Below, in pieces: positions 13,241 through 26,719 of a DNA stretch of 64,000 bases (the stretch's first letter is position 1; the number at the start of each line of letters is the position of its first letter). Location: assembly GCA_036924285.1 (NCBI GenBank), contig JAYKYS010000015.1, positions 9,300,001 through 9,364,000 on the forward strand. Direction: 5' to 3'. Under the pieces are notes generated by a model. The model did not search any database and was not told the origin of the DNA. It saw only the letters and a list, made by a program, of their open reading frames with translations. Origin of the DNA: Asterella californica (Eukaryota; Streptophyta; Marchantiopsida; Marchantiales; Aytoniaceae). Position numbers and translations under genes: made by a program.

Positions 13241-13660
13241 TGTGTAGAGCTTGTTACGTAAATCAAAATTAGTGTTATTCTTAAAATTAACTATCCCGTT
13301 TGTAGATTGCATATTCAAGTTGTGGTGATCATCTATATAATATCTCCAATTTTATTTCTTTTGTTTTAAATATTTTAAATATTTCAAATATATAACATGA
13401 CCAAGTATAGAACGCTGATGGTATCAGATGAAAACATTTTTTTATTTTTCTGCCTCCATCAAGGACAACCTACAAATATATCCCATTAGCATTTTCTTCC
13501 TTAGAATTATATAGCACCTAATTCTACCATGGTGGCTATATGTGAGACAATAGCATTTTTGGGATTAGATATAATCCTCCCTCGGGCCACTAGCATACTG
13601 GAAATGAGAAATTAATTTTTCTCGAAGGACAAGATAGAATATCCCTCTTATCGATGTATC
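13241..13660. other. AT-rich spacer
   Basis: AT-rich sequence between a decayed LTR fragment and a damaged MITE. A run of 'aaatatttcaaatatataac'-type sequence is seen at about 13378. Nothing else is recognised. Confidence 0.35.
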
Positions 13661-13963
13661 GCTTGATCATACCCCTAACGGGTTGTTGACAGTAAAACCA
13701 GTCATTTTATTTTTTGGTTCATCATTTTAGTACTTTCAACCATGATTAAATATCATTATAATTCAAAATATTTAACATTAAAAACACGTTAGACTATATA
13801 TGTTCGAAAATTTAATATGTGCAGTCCCACATGTGAGTAACATCACAAAATGACTGGTTTTACAAGCAATAGCCAGTCAAGGGTGTGATCAAGCCATGCA
13901 TCGTTAGGAGAGGTGTGATCAAGCTCAAGGAACCTACTGGAGGTGTGATCAAGCCAATTTCTG
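13661..13963. mobile_element. Damaged second copy of the Mutator-like MITE
   Basis: The right arm (about 13848-13963) has three GTGTGATCAAGC motifs and ends 'caatttctg', matching the element at 1852-2227. The left arm (from about 13661) keeps only the innermost motif, as GCTTGATCATACC, followed by 'gtaaaaccagtca', the complement of the inner right arm. The two outer motifs of the left arm are missing, so the left end is truncated and no target duplication can be read. Confidence 0.7.
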
Positions 13964-16216
13964 TGCGAACTTACATACATATGATTCTCTTAGATCTTAC
14001 TGTATGATCGATCTCAAGAAGAATACTGTATTCAAATTATATTTACAACTAGAAATATCACTTGATCTAGCTCTAACACAAGTCACGCATGAGCATATGA
14101 CTGAATTCTCTTTCTATCACATTCTCTCAATACTTTTAGTGCAGATGAGTCCATTATTTATATCTTTGATTTACATTTTTATAGTATTTATCTAATCATA
14201 TTTGTATGAAGAGCTAGTTCTATTGAAATCCATAACGTTACGAGTATGATGATATTCTAGATTTTAAGATATGACATTTTTTATCTTAACGAAAAGGAGA
14301 GTAAAAATATTATAGCAATTAAGGTCTAACAAGTTTACTCTACTCTGCACTGCAGAGTAAATATTCGTAATTATAATACAAAAATAACCATTAAATAGAT
14401 ATCATTTATCCAAGTTCGACCGTATATATCTTCTTTTGACTTTCTTCATATATCATCTCAAGATAGAGGTCTTCTCTAACCCGACCTATGATTTTTTTCT
14501 ACAATATTCGATCTAGGAGTCGCTTTACAGAGTTGGAACGATATCAGGAGAAATTTATCAGAGAAACGTTCCTGATATCAGATAAATGTTGCATCGTTTT
14601 GGCCCACTCAGCGAGTTCACCAGATGGGCAAAGAGAAAAACCTTCCATATAATTATGAACCCGGTCAAGTTGTCGAATAGCTGTAAAAGAAGAAATAACT
14701 CGGAAAGAGAAGTTGTTTTATATGCATGTTTGTCCAAATAACGAGCTTGAATATATTCTGTCACACACGTGAACACAAATGTGACGTTTGAATATGTCGC
14801 GATGTCTCGTTACTTGACGGCTACATGCTACACTTCTACTCTCGTTTAGTAGTTCTAGAAGTTAGCTCAATATTACTTCAAGTCCTTTATGCATATGTTT
14901 GACACCTTTGTGTATGATGTTAACACTTTTATGTTATATATTTTAAGTCCTAATAGGTTGATAGTATGTTATTTATCTTGTTCAAGCACTTGTATGCTTG
15001 TGCAAGTGAATTCATATTTATCTATGTTGTTCAAAGTACGTAACTTTAGGTTTACCAAGTGGATAGAGTTTAAGCTTATGGGTGTACTAACATGTCGCCC
15101 ATGTATGCTTTCTAGCTTGTTTAGGTTATCTTTTAGAGTTACATGTCATTTTTTACATGTCCTCGTAGGTAGTTTAAAGTTTACGTTGATATTTTAGAGG
15201 CTTGACATGTAGTCTATGTGTGAAATTAAGTTATCACGTGGATTGGGGCACAAAAGGACAGAGAAGTAAAGCTATGAACTCCCATTGGTCCGTTTTTGTT
15301 CTTTGTGAAACTCTAAACTTGGAAGCAGAGGTCTTAGGGGAGTTCTAGCTTTTGGGAAGGGCATTCAAAAATCTGAGAAGATAGGGTGAGAGAGCGCGTC
15401 ATGCTTGTCACTGTTAGTGCAAATTTTGAACGATTTGGAGCAAAAAAGAAGGAGTTATGCCAATTTGAAGTTCAGAGTGAGTCGGAATTGCATCACAATT
15501 GTTGATTTTGGGATTTTTGGTGTCAATTGCAGCAGAACAGAGATAATCGCTTCACACCTTCATTGGTTCTGTTCATTGTCAGCCGGGCTACGATTGTCAA
15601 AAAAATTTCATGTCATTCGAGCGAGTGAGTAACTCAAGACGATCGCTGAAGCAGAGGAGGTCTGAAAAGCTCTCAATCTAGAGCCAACTTCAGAGCTCAG
15701 GATCTGGAGAACCGTGTACAACCAACAAGTCAAATTTCACAGGGATGTTCAACATGCTCTAGACTCCAAATCATGTAAGAATGAGCGAAAGTTATCAAGA
15801 CAATTTTTTGTTCTAGGTCGAAGTAGTCATAGGGGTGCTAGAAATTACCGTAATTTCTTTAACAAAAACGTTTTTACCCATATCTCAATGCTCAGATTTG
15901 ATCTCACTCTAAAAGCTCGTATGTGTGTTCAGTAGGGCCTCCTTTACATGTAGGAGAAGATTTGAAGTCTAAACCATCATATGTTTTCTATTCTTGAGTG
16001 TTAAGTTCACCGTTTGATCTTATTACTACTAGTTAGTCTTGATTTTTGCTTTCTGAACATATTAGGGGACACAACAGACTGTGTAAGTGTTTATAGTGCC
16101 ACGTTATAACCTGAAGCCTATCTCTTGAGTAAAAAACCACAGTCAGAAATCTAGTACTTTCTTAGGTAGACGTATCACACTCTGATAGCAAGAGAACGAG
16201 CCGTAGATTTTGCAAG
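13964..16216. other. Intergenic; possible unassigned LTR-like sequence
   Basis: No gene is recognised. The stretch from about 15230 to 15930 reads like retroelement LTR or leader sequence, GC-balanced against its AT-rich surroundings and with several short open frames. No second copy exists in the window, so I do not call it. The open frames at 14889-15197 and 15714-15935 show no domain. Confidence 0.3.
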
Positions 16217-17465
16217 TGTAGTGTCCCCAGATTTCTCCTTTAGCCCATTGTAGTATAAAATATTTCGTTTTCTAAGAAGATTTACACTAGTTACGCTGAT
16301 CTAAGTTCTAAGATCTATCCAAACTCACAAGCACTCGAGATTTGTCTAGAAATCTCTTCTTCTCACAAAATCACATTGCTTCCAGACCCTTTAGAAGGTG
16401 CTCTGGACCTTAACATACAATTACTACCTAAAATATCACACAATTATCCATTGAGAAGTTCAGGAAGACGATTACTGCTTCTAGATCACGACTTCCAGTC
16501 TTCCCACTTCGGCTTCTAGAAGCAATTCTTGTCTTCTGGGAGTTCAACTCGGCTTTTGACACCCCAGAAGATTATCTCTGCTTCGTAGATGCCAAATTAC
16601 TATTCCTTATCACATATTGCTCTTTCAATTTCCAACATGGTTAGATTAATCACAGGATATATGCCCCTTGTAGTCTTCCTAGGCTTTTGCCTGCTAAAAC
16701 GGTCTTCCGGCAGCGCAACAACGACATTCACATTCACTGATACTCAAAAGAAGCTTTGGAAATCCAATAGAAGAATATGAGAAGATGGGAAGATGAGAAG
16801 ATGAAGGAAGAGAGGGAAGAAGAGAAAATCCAAACAAGAGGAAACAAGAGAAAAGAGAGAAATTAAGATTCTGACAGACTTCTAGTTCAGATCTTGACTA
16901 ACAAGCCATCCCTGCTTATAGTAAATTAGGGAAGAAGACCAAAGATCTGCTTACAGTTACACTGTCTTCCAATCGAGGATGACGTCTTATGCTGTGGAAA
17001 TAAGGCTTCCGGCTTTTTCTATCTTTGCTCCGACTACTGTGAATCAGGGGACCAATCTCTCATGAGACAATCCGTGCGTGGATCCGAAGTGCTCCACTGG
17101 ATGAGACAAGCTTGGACTATCCGCAGCTTCTAACAATCATCGCCACTCAACAAGAAGGCTTCTCATGCACAATTGGATATGAATTCGATGAAACCCACTC
17201 CTCAGAAGACATAGACAAAGCTGCTGCAATCAAATTTGAAATCCAATCCCGAAAAGAAGTTAAATTGACTTCTGGAAGCTTACTCCATCCACTTTCTGTC
17301 ACTACCCCTTGGCACACCAACTTAGAAGTAGGACTGCACGATGATGCCGTTCTCTATCTATGCTGTCTACTACTGTCTACATCTCTGCAATCTCTTGCTG
17401 GAAGCGAGGATCCAGACCTATCTTATGTAACCCAACTCTGCATGTGTAGTGTGTACGTACATGTG
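16217..17465 (-). mobile_element. Relic of the giant element's LTR (3' 1.3 kb), inverted
   Basis: On the minus strand this matches the last ~1.3 kb of the LTR at 51090-52378. Shared landmarks are the 'cggcatc(c/a)tcgtgcagtcc' phrase, 'gggatggcttgttagtca', the CT-rich run of 'cttcttcccatcttc' type, 'aggcaaaagcc', 'agatcttagaacttaga', and the terminus 'ggagaaatc...cactaca' at 16217. The LTR terminus is in place, but no primer binding site follows it to the left, so this is a truncated or solo LTR. A 118-codon plus-strand frame at 17112-17468 is simply the antisense of this LTR. Confidence 0.75.
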
Positions 17466-20400
17466 TAGGTGTGTCTAAAATTCTACATTGATCTCATCAT
17501 TGGTGAACCGGCACCAGCTAAGAAGACTTTTCACCTTTTGATCTCCTATCAGCAATTAGATCACACCTTTTGACCTTTTGTAGACTGGTACTCTCTTGTG
17601 ACACCTCGTGACTCCTCCTACTTTTGATATGTTGGTACATTTTGTCTTCTGACCTTCTGTAGAAAGTCTAAGATAAATAAAAGATAAATAGGACAAATTA
17701 TTCTTAGTTTAGAAAGACTATTTAGAAAAAGTCAACCCTTAGATAGTTGCGCATTGAGTTCAGAGGTTTAGATAGAGGAAATATACATGTGGGACTATTT
17801 TGACTTCTTAACGGGTATCAAGGCAACTGTGTTACCCTCCTGACTGTATGGTTCATATGGTAGTTATGTCAAGGACCAACCTATCCTATCTATTTATTAC
17901 TAAGACTCCTCTTACTTGCTACACAGTAGCTTCCCTCCTTCTAGGTTTTTACTTCCTCAGACTTCTCTCTGATTTCATCTACTCTTAGTTACTATGGAGT
18001 AACCTCGTAACCTTATTACTCTTTAGTGCGTGGGTCTTTCGCAGTAAGCTCCCAGTTTCTACAGAAATGTGACAGTATTTATATTTCACTCACAACATAC
18101 TATTCCCAAGGTCCTTGTATTTCTCTCAAGAACCAACCATAAACTCACACATTGACAAATGTCATCTTAACACTCTTTAACACATTATTTACATAATTCT
18201 GACGATCTTGCATGATAAAACCTATATCACTGCGTAAATATTAAACACTACCTTCAAAATTTTCAGTTTTCACTTAAGAGGGGTTTGACACAAATTTAAA
18301 TTAAACTGATTTTTGAGTCTCATCTCAAACTTTCAGATTCGAATGTTTGAGATGAAATGTCTATCTATTGTTTGATAATTTGAAACTTCATCCGTTCAAC
18401 TTTGGATGCGAAACCTTCTTTTTTTCAAAATTATAGTTCAAAGTTTTGGAGCTTCTCAAGTAGTATCAAACATTCTGAACACCTTCTCTCTTATCACTTC
18501 TCTCTTCGTTTCCCCCTCCTCTACCTCACTTGAGAGTTAGAAAGGTCCATGCAAGTTGAGGGTTAAGCTCTCACTCTCGTAGAAAGTACATTATAAGTGG
18601 ACCTGAGGTTCTCGCATTAGGGTGGTGTTGTAGAAAGACATTGTGGCATCTGCAGGAAGAACATATAATAGACTATCCAAACTGAAGATAGAACCAGGAT
18701 CGATATGTCATATGGATGTGCAATTTAGAATTTATTTTACTCCTCCTAGATTTCTGAGAGAGGGTTTGGAAGAGAAAAGTAAAGAAGGCTAGATTTGTAC
18801 CTCAGAAGTACACAAAAACATATAAAAGGGGGTTGTTCAATAGGCTGTCTCTGATTATCAACTAACTGAATATGTTTTGAGTGAAGAGAGAGAGAAAGTA
18901 GAGTGGACAATGAGAAAGAAGGCTCGAAGGCTCTGAGGTATGGGAGCTAGAGAGAGCTACAAGTCCCTGAATATCACCTATTGGAAATGTGTGTGACAGC
19001 CGATGGTCAAAGGATGTTGGAAGGAGATCTGAGGTGTGTCAGAAGCTTTCTTGTGAAAGCATAAGATAATTTTTGAGTCCAAAAGGCTCCTTAGTGGACA
19101 TTGAGCTACAAGAGATAGCATGTGATTTACGTGGTGGAGAAGACAGATCTGAAGGTAATCTGGTGGTTGTTTTCATGTTCAAGTAAAAAATTTAAAGGTC
19201 TAGAAGGTAGTTTAGAAGACAATAGAAGACAAAGAAGGCTCTACCTAGAAGGTAGTATTAGAGTGCTGATTTGGATCAATTAGAGTGTTAGTGTACAGTA
19301 GAAGGTACTGAAGTCCTTAAGTGACAGTTAGTGGGACTATAAGTTGGGCAAAAATGCAGTAGAAGACAAAAAGTAGTACGTCTTATGAAAGGCAAAACAC
19401 ATTCTCGAAGAGATTTAGTGAATGTTTGGAGTAAACAATGATTTTGACAACTCTTAAGGCTTAGTGACCTCTTGGGACGAGAATCCTCTTGGAGAATGAA
19501 AATTTTATGCTATAAAGACTTAAGGGATTAAAAACTTAAACGTTACATAAGTAATGATGTATAACATAATAATGTAACTATGTAATGATGTAACTCTTTC
19601 AGTACTTGAGTTTTACTCGATCAAAATATCTTTCATTGTAAATAGAACTTCTGGTTTTCTACGAGAATGTCCATAGCACCGCCAATGTTCAGTTAGCATG
19701 GCTCAACACTCTTAAAATATCTCTTGCGCTGAAAGAAAAGAGAAAAGAAAATTGAACAAGAGAGTGTAAAGCCTCAAGGTTTTTGTTGTGAGTCCCATCT
19801 CTATACACATGAGTTCACTTGGATCTCCTCGAGTGACAACGTCTAATAGCAGCTCCTCCTTGGTTGGTAGAGCTGAATCGTCCGTCATTCTTTCAAGAGG
19901 AAAGTAATGGGTAGAAAGGTTTAGTATTTTTTTTATAGCCATGCAATATTTTGACCCAATGTTCAATGATGCCTCTTCTTTTTCTATTTGGCTAGTGGGT
20001 ACTGTCACCCTTTGGTATAATTGTCTTTTGCTATATCCTTATCTACTAGTTAATTAGATGTCATACGCATATTACATCGCTACACAACATACATCATTGT
20101 CAAACGAACAACACATACACACAACATACATACTATGTCATCGTCTACACAAGTGTACCACAATCATCCCTTAGCTGATGGTTACATCCCTCTAACTCCA
20201 GATAATCATCTATCTCAACTACACGATATATACCTTCATGGATGCTAAGATCAAGAGGTCGGATACTATGTTGCTCCATCCTTAGTCGCATGTCTTCAAC
20301 CCATATCACGTGAAGGTTAGACGACTACCATGCTATATACAACGTGACACGTCTATCATCTTGGAAGAATTATGTCGAGCGGTGGAGCCAAATACATGTG

Positions 20401-21313
20401 CTATCATTTTGAACAACCATCACACAATAACATATCGGATGTTCTATTACCAGATCCACACAACATGCATCTCAAGTTTGCTCGTACTACCATTAAGCTT
20501 GGATCAACTATATCATCGATGATTGGAAAATGACATGGCGTACAGTTATGTATATGATCCTTCAAATGACATCATCACGACCTTCTTACATGAGAGTTCT
20601 AGAGGATAACACCTCACGCACGCATAAGATAATGCGTCTTGTTGTATTATCCATTGTCATCGATGCAATTTGCTGCAAATAAACATAATTGTAAGAATGA
20701 AACCTGCAAATCGCTGATCTGTAACCTCTTTTGATTATCTTGTATTATAACACACTGAAATACTAATCAACAAGACAAGGACCACTCTAGTCAAGCCAAA
20801 CCTACTCTACTCATAAGGGACTCTAGTTTTTTCTCGTTTGGATCATCTACGATCATAGCCAAGAGCTTGAAAGCTCAACTCGAAAGAAGTGAGGCCTTCT
20901 AGGCATAACTCGCACTATACCTACAAGAGATTCGAGCCAAGAACCTCTCATAATAGCACTAACTATCCTAACGAGACTACCTATCATGCACTCAATGAAC
21001 TAGCAGAGCCGCTACAAATGACGTGATAAAGATAACATGTGGTAAGATTTTAATTTCACATGTAGTGGGATTTTTGCCACCATAGTTGGTAACTTCCTCC
21101 CAAAATACTATATGCACCTTCCGTTTATGACTAAGACGCTTCTTCCGTTGACGGAAACATCTAACATGTCAAGTTACAAAATGATGATGGTCGATATTTT
21201 CAGTTGCATGCCTTACCTAGTATACCATGGTTACTGATTTATAGTTATTTTAACCAATTGGCTCCATATAGTGACTTACATCCCATCACATCCGAGATTA
21301 GTCCTTCTATATT
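17466..21313. other. Intergenic, no gene recognised
   Basis: No assigned frame. A good TATA-like box (tataaaaggg) lies at 18821-18830 on the plus strand, but no open frame or second LTR follows. Positions 18.9-19.4 kb are purine-rich with several 'agaagac' words, so further decayed pieces of the giant element's LTR are possible. The minus-strand frame at 19712-20008 (98 codons) has no motif that I recognise. Confidence 0.3.
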
Positions 21314-21365
21314 GGTATGATCAAGCTCAAGGAACGTATTGGGGGTGTGATCAAGCCAATTTCTG
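21314..21365. mobile_element. Fragment of the Mutator-like MITE arm
   Basis: Two spaced copies of the arm motif (TATGATCAAGC and GTGTGATCAAGC) are followed by 'caatttctg', the outer end of the right arm. The spacer 'tcaaggaac' matches the copy at 13.9 kb better than the one at 2.2 kb. No left arm is visible. Confidence 0.6.
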
Positions 21366-24300
21366 AAGTTCGCAAGCTAGAATAGATTTCAACTGGTTTC
21401 GTATTGTCTAGTAATTGTTATAACATCGTGTCTACATAATCGTTACCTTTTTAACAATAAAACGGATTATTGTTATAAAGTTATATACTGTTACCAAAAC
21501 TCTACTCTAGAGTCCTAACAATCAACCAGGCTCGATTGTATCCGTATTATGTGATCAGCATGGTCCAATGGATACAGTACTTGAAGAGGTTCCTTGATCT
21601 CGAAGAGAATCTCATTGAACTGATTAGCATCCATGTAGTTCTCGGGTAGAGATTCCATGGAGACCAGCGTAGCGTAGCCCCGTCTGGACGCGTCAGATGC
21701 AGCAGACTGTTAGTGCTGTGGGTGTCGGTCGCATTACGGGCTTCTGTGCTCAGCTTGTGTTAAATTCACCCGTGTTGACATTAAAATTCAGTTATCGTTT
21801 TCCGAATCGGTGTCTACAGTACCTCAACAGGGAGGGGAGGTAGGCCACAAAATGTGACGATAATATATACAGTAGAACAGGAGCAGGACTCATGTTCGAA
21901 GTCGTAGTGAAGAACCAGGAGCAGAAAGCGTGAAGGCAAAGAAGGCACAAGCACAAAAGCTGGATGGTTAATGGCACACACGTATGTTTAGGAACGCCCA
22001 TGGGAAACACCTGCAGAAGTCTTTTGTGCTGAGAGAGAGCATAACCTAATTATTATAATCTTGAACCAGATTAGATAAAATGCCACACGTAAGCTGGGGA
22101 CTAAGAACATTATTAGTTACGGGAATATTAGGTTAACTGATACTAATGGGAACTGTCTGCTAAGGCGTGTAGAAACGGAGTCTTTACGGACCCGTCGAAT
22201 GAATGAACGGGAGACAGTGCCAGAGTTCGTAAGACATGAACTGAGGGATTCTTGCCGCAGGTACTGCATCATTCAAGAGCTACAAGACAAACAGAACCAG
22301 TCGTTCCAATGGGAAACGAACAGTGACGAACAGGGCAGCAGAGAAGCAGATCTCAACGTTTATTCTGCATTTACTTCTAGAGCGTACTTGTCTTGAGGAC
22401 TACGTCACTGGGAGGTACCATTCATGGATCTTGACCTGAAAAATCTGACCGAGCCCTGAGTCTGACGCAGAGAGCGCACATGGAAGAGAAAATATGTTGG
22501 ATCGATCTCATACCTACTCAGGAAAGATGGAAGGAAGGAAGGAAGATCCATGGTCGGTATGACAGGTTGGTTGATTCCAGGGAGGGAACGAACGAAGGAC
22601 TCAGACTCATCTAAAATGGCCCAGCTGATCGAGGGGAAAGAAGAATGGGAAGCGAGTGGGATGGATTGGAATGGAACGGAGCGGAGGGAGCCGTGACTTT
22701 GAAGCAAAGTGGAAAAGATGGAGCGAGGTATGGCCTTTTCTATGGGGCCATGGCAGAGCACGAAAGATGCAGAAATCGAGGAGGGAGCGAAGGAGACTGC
22801 CAAGCTCTGTGACCGAGTCCAAGCTTCCCAACTACCCGCCGAAAAAGGTTGAAGATGGTATACGGAGATATTGGGCACTAGACAGAAAGTTCACGGCCTA
22901 CCTGCTTGACGGAATCCATGGCCACATCCATCTCTCCATTGAGAAAGCCACACGGATCCAGTCCAGCAACCTCACATGGATGTACGGACGGACGGGGTGT
23001 GTCTGCTTACTGCAAGCAGCAGTACACGCAAAGATGGATTCGAAGGGAAGGTGAGTGCGTGGATTACTTCACCAATGGTCATATCCATCGATCTACGAAC
23101 AGCGACGGTAGTGTACGCGGCTCGTCACTGTTTATAATCTTGTGTTGTGGGACCTTCTTGTCCGAAGTCAGATTCTTCTTCCCCAAACGGCATGGACTTG
23201 GACTCCTTCGGAAGCTCCAAAGAGATGGACCCGAATGGGGCTACCGCCAAGGACGTGGCGCGTGTTTGCTCATGGCTGACACTTCTGGTAGTGGACTCTG
23301 GGAGACCAACTTCATTATTGTCCACTGGAAGAGTTAGACACCTCTCGCAGACGGTGGGCCCTTCCCCTGTGACTCATCAGTAGCAGACATTGCACGGGAC
23401 TTTAGGTCCAACGCCTATGAGGCGGACAGCCGCGGACTGAATCGGGTCTCGTCGGAAGGCAGGGATGCGCAGGTACTCGACGGGCCCACTCTCCGATCAC
23501 TCTAAATACAGTAAAGATGTTGTCTTAATTTCGTTTCCAACCTCAGGCAGCCGCCGAGGTCGGACGTTGTGGGAATGAAGAAACTTTTTCATCTTGCGAT
23601 TTTAGGATGATGTCCTGTTTATTTATATTGGCGAGACAGATCTTCCTCTCCGACAAGCTCTCGAGTTGAGGTGAGCACACTTTGAGATCGTAACTGGACA
23701 ATTCTTCCCTATCTTTGACGATGGATCACTAATCCTAGTTTCTCATTTGCTTAGTGCTCAACCACTTACAGAGCAGGGCTACTCTCCTCCTCGGTGTCTC
23801 GGACCATCTTTTTAATCCTAGGTGTTCTAGATCTGAATGTTCACCCGCTCAAACCGTGGAATGTGTCGGCTCAGCAGCACTGCCAGTCCGACAGTTCCCA
23901 GTCAAACTTAACTCGCGAATCCTCTACCCATGCCAGCCAGGTAGCGGCACATTGAACTCGTGTGATGCATACTGACGGTTCCTTTGGTTACAAAGGTGGA
24001 AGATTACATCTACTCCACGCGTCTGCCCGAGGAACAACTAAAGCTGACAATAACATGGGTTTGTCACGTCTATTAGCTAGGTTTGGTTGAACTATGGGAT
24101 GGGATCTCGAAGAACAACTTAAATTTCTTATGTCTTCCAAGAACTGAGTGTGGGAGTGAAACCAGTCGGGTGGGTACCTAGAAGCCTTTGATTTTCAGTG
24201 GATGAAGAAAACACAACTACAAGGCGAACAAACTAGTTCATCGTCAATCATCCCTTCAGGGCGAAAGGATAATTTTATGTCGATTGACAACGAATCAACT

Positions 24301-26719
24301 TCAGTGGAGGAAACCAAAGTCATAGAGCAACTCCAGGGAATATCTCTTCCTCAGCATTACAGACAAACAGTCATAATGACCGCCGCTTCTAGGACTTGGG
24401 AATCTCAACCATGGAAGACATCCTTTCTATCCAAAGCCGATGGCCAAAGCCTAAACTTTCCTGACACATTTAGACATTTCTCTTGATAATCTCTGTGACA
24501 GTCATGTTTCACATTCCTTGCTCCCATCAGAAACGTCAAGTTAAATTGCTAATGAAGTAGAGCCGTACCCTCGCAGAAACACGGGCTTTGGCAAGACATG
24601 GGCCTCTTGATGCTCTCACAAGCGACACTCAAACTAGCAGCACAAGGAAAGATGGAAAAGTTTTCAGAAACTAGGTAACATACCCTGACGCGTACTCTTG
24701 TCTGATGGCAGTAGAAAAGGAGAAACAGTTTGTCGACAGGACGAAACCATATTAGATCTCGAGGGTTATTGAGGTATCACACAACTGACAAACCTATTAG
24801 ATTCGGACTTTTGGCCACTAGCAGTGACATACTAAAAGCCCTGACCGTAGCCCTAATTATAACCCAACTAGAAGAATCAATCAATCGAGAAAGTTGACGA
24901 AATTGTAATCCAAGAGTTCTGCATTCATCTAGATTCTAGAGTAACTGCTCACCACGATGTTCAAAACGAAAAATGTTAGTTAATAGATGTGCACGTGCGA
25001 TTGCCTCGAAGCATGAAACAGCAATAAGTAGAAGGAAAATCTTTCGTGAACCTCTACCATTCAAACTGGCACACATCAATCTGAAGAGGAGCATTACATA
25101 CAGAGGATGTGATTTCAAGTGAGAAAATTATTTGAAGTATAAGTAGGACATTATCCGCGACCACCACTCAGTAAGCAGTAAATTAACAATCGCACAGCAG
25201 TAAATTAACAATCGCAATTCAACTATCGGAAGTGTTCGAGTATGTCCCTAGGGCACTTCTTACATATACAAGCCGTCTGCTCACAAGTGAGACCTCTCCT
25301 GACAATTCTTGTAAACTCAACGAAGAAGCGGATCCGACAAAGACGGTAAGAGACCATGCACAGGTCAAGAGATAGTTTCACTGTCACCCTCAAGGAACCA
25401 CCTCAGGATCTAGCAAAGACCAGGAGAAAAGGAATGCAAAGAGGTGATGATGTTTGAGACGGAGGCTGGGATAGAGAAACATGGAGAATGCGGAGTTTGG
25501 ACGGACCAAACTGCAGTCTTGGTCTTTGAAATATAGATGCTTTAATCGGCATCTCCTTTTATTTCTGATGATTTCTGCTACTTTACTGCTCTATGAATTA
25601 CATCTGATCCTGAGGTCCCACCTGACGAACAATTAAATCCCGTCTCTCTCCCCCTCCCTCTTCTCCGGGTAAAGCGATTAACAGCAATGAGCGCATAGCG
25701 CCATTGCTGTCCTTCCCTTTATTCTGCTTATTTTGGAGGGATAACGAATAAAACCCCGGTTGAAACTTCATACGCTCTCATCACTGGCACACACCCAACA
25801 AACCGAGCGGTTTGACTCGAGCAAATTTCCTTACATTAAGCTGATCCTTACATCCCCTGCTTTGCTCTCAGTCGTCAAACCAATGCAGGCGCATCCTGTT
25901 CACAAGAGTATTGCTATGCTGCATCAGCTTCAGAAGAGCGAGAGGAAGAACAGTGAAAAATTGGGCGTAACTGCACTTATGCCATGCCAAACCTGACCAG
26001 CACATCTACTGTACTATCTCTCGATTTCTGCTACATGTACCTGACTGCTTTACGATGCCACATTCCTAGTTACGTGCGTATGTGCTCGAGACAGACAGAC
26101 GACGAAATAGATGAAGAAGAAGCTAGGTAAGAGAGGGAAGGAGGAGAGAAAGGAAGATGAAGGGAACGAAGTAAAAGTGGACAGTCATGACTTGCAGGGA
26201 TCGATGGGATGGATGACGTAGTAGGGAAATGGGTCATTTGAACGGAAAGGTGTGATCGTAACAGAAAGTTCAAACCTCCCATACAAGAAGAAAAAGAAAT
26301 GAAGACACTCTCAGCTTGTGGCGTCGCACTCATGAGGCGAAGCGAGACGAGCGGTCGGTCGGTCGGTTGATGAATGGCAGGACGTCACAAATCGCAATGA
26401 AAGTGAGCTGATGGCCGCTGCTTTTATAATGTACAGATCAATCCAAATGTGTCATCCTGGGGCGTTTACAGTTGGGCGGACTGCAAGGAGACCGAAAGAA
26501 AGACTGCGCATGCCTGCACATCCCTAGCCCGAGAGAGAACCAGTGTCGAGAGAGCGGGTGAATTGATGCCATATATGACGAACTAATGGCAGGAGTTCCA
26601 TTAATGCATGGGCCCTGATGAACAAATCTCCATCTCCTGTCTGGCATGGGCCGGGACGTAGAGGACAACTCAAGCGTGACCTTGGTAGGAGGCGAGCAAA
26701 GCAATGACTTTTCGTTTCT
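21366..26719. other. Intergenic up to the AHL gene, no second gene recognised
   Basis: A mixed region. At 22529-22544 there is (GGAA)4. At 25175-25215 a 24-bp unit, 'cagtaaattaacaatcgca', is repeated in tandem. At 26354-26370 there is a short (GGTC)n run. Overlapping frames on both strands at 22405-23383 reach 157 codons, but their composition (long S/P/R stretches, no motif) is not convincing. The part nearest 26719 should contain the 3' untranslated region of the AHL gene. Confidence 0.35.

Noticed and set aside
16063..16230. GGGGACAC ... GTGTCCCC inverted pair suggesting a small MITE
   Set aside because: The right half is explained by the mutated terminus of the LTR relic starting at 16217; the match is only about 8-11 bases.
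17112..17468. 118-codon plus-strand frame that looks like a small gene
   Set aside because: It is the antisense of an LTR relic; the same peptide-like blocks appear on the minus strand of the LTR at 51249-51449, in non-coding LTR sequence.
22405..23383. Cluster of overlapping frames up to 157 codons on both strands
   Set aside because: No domain, biased composition, and frames on both strands of comparable length; nothing supports one as real.
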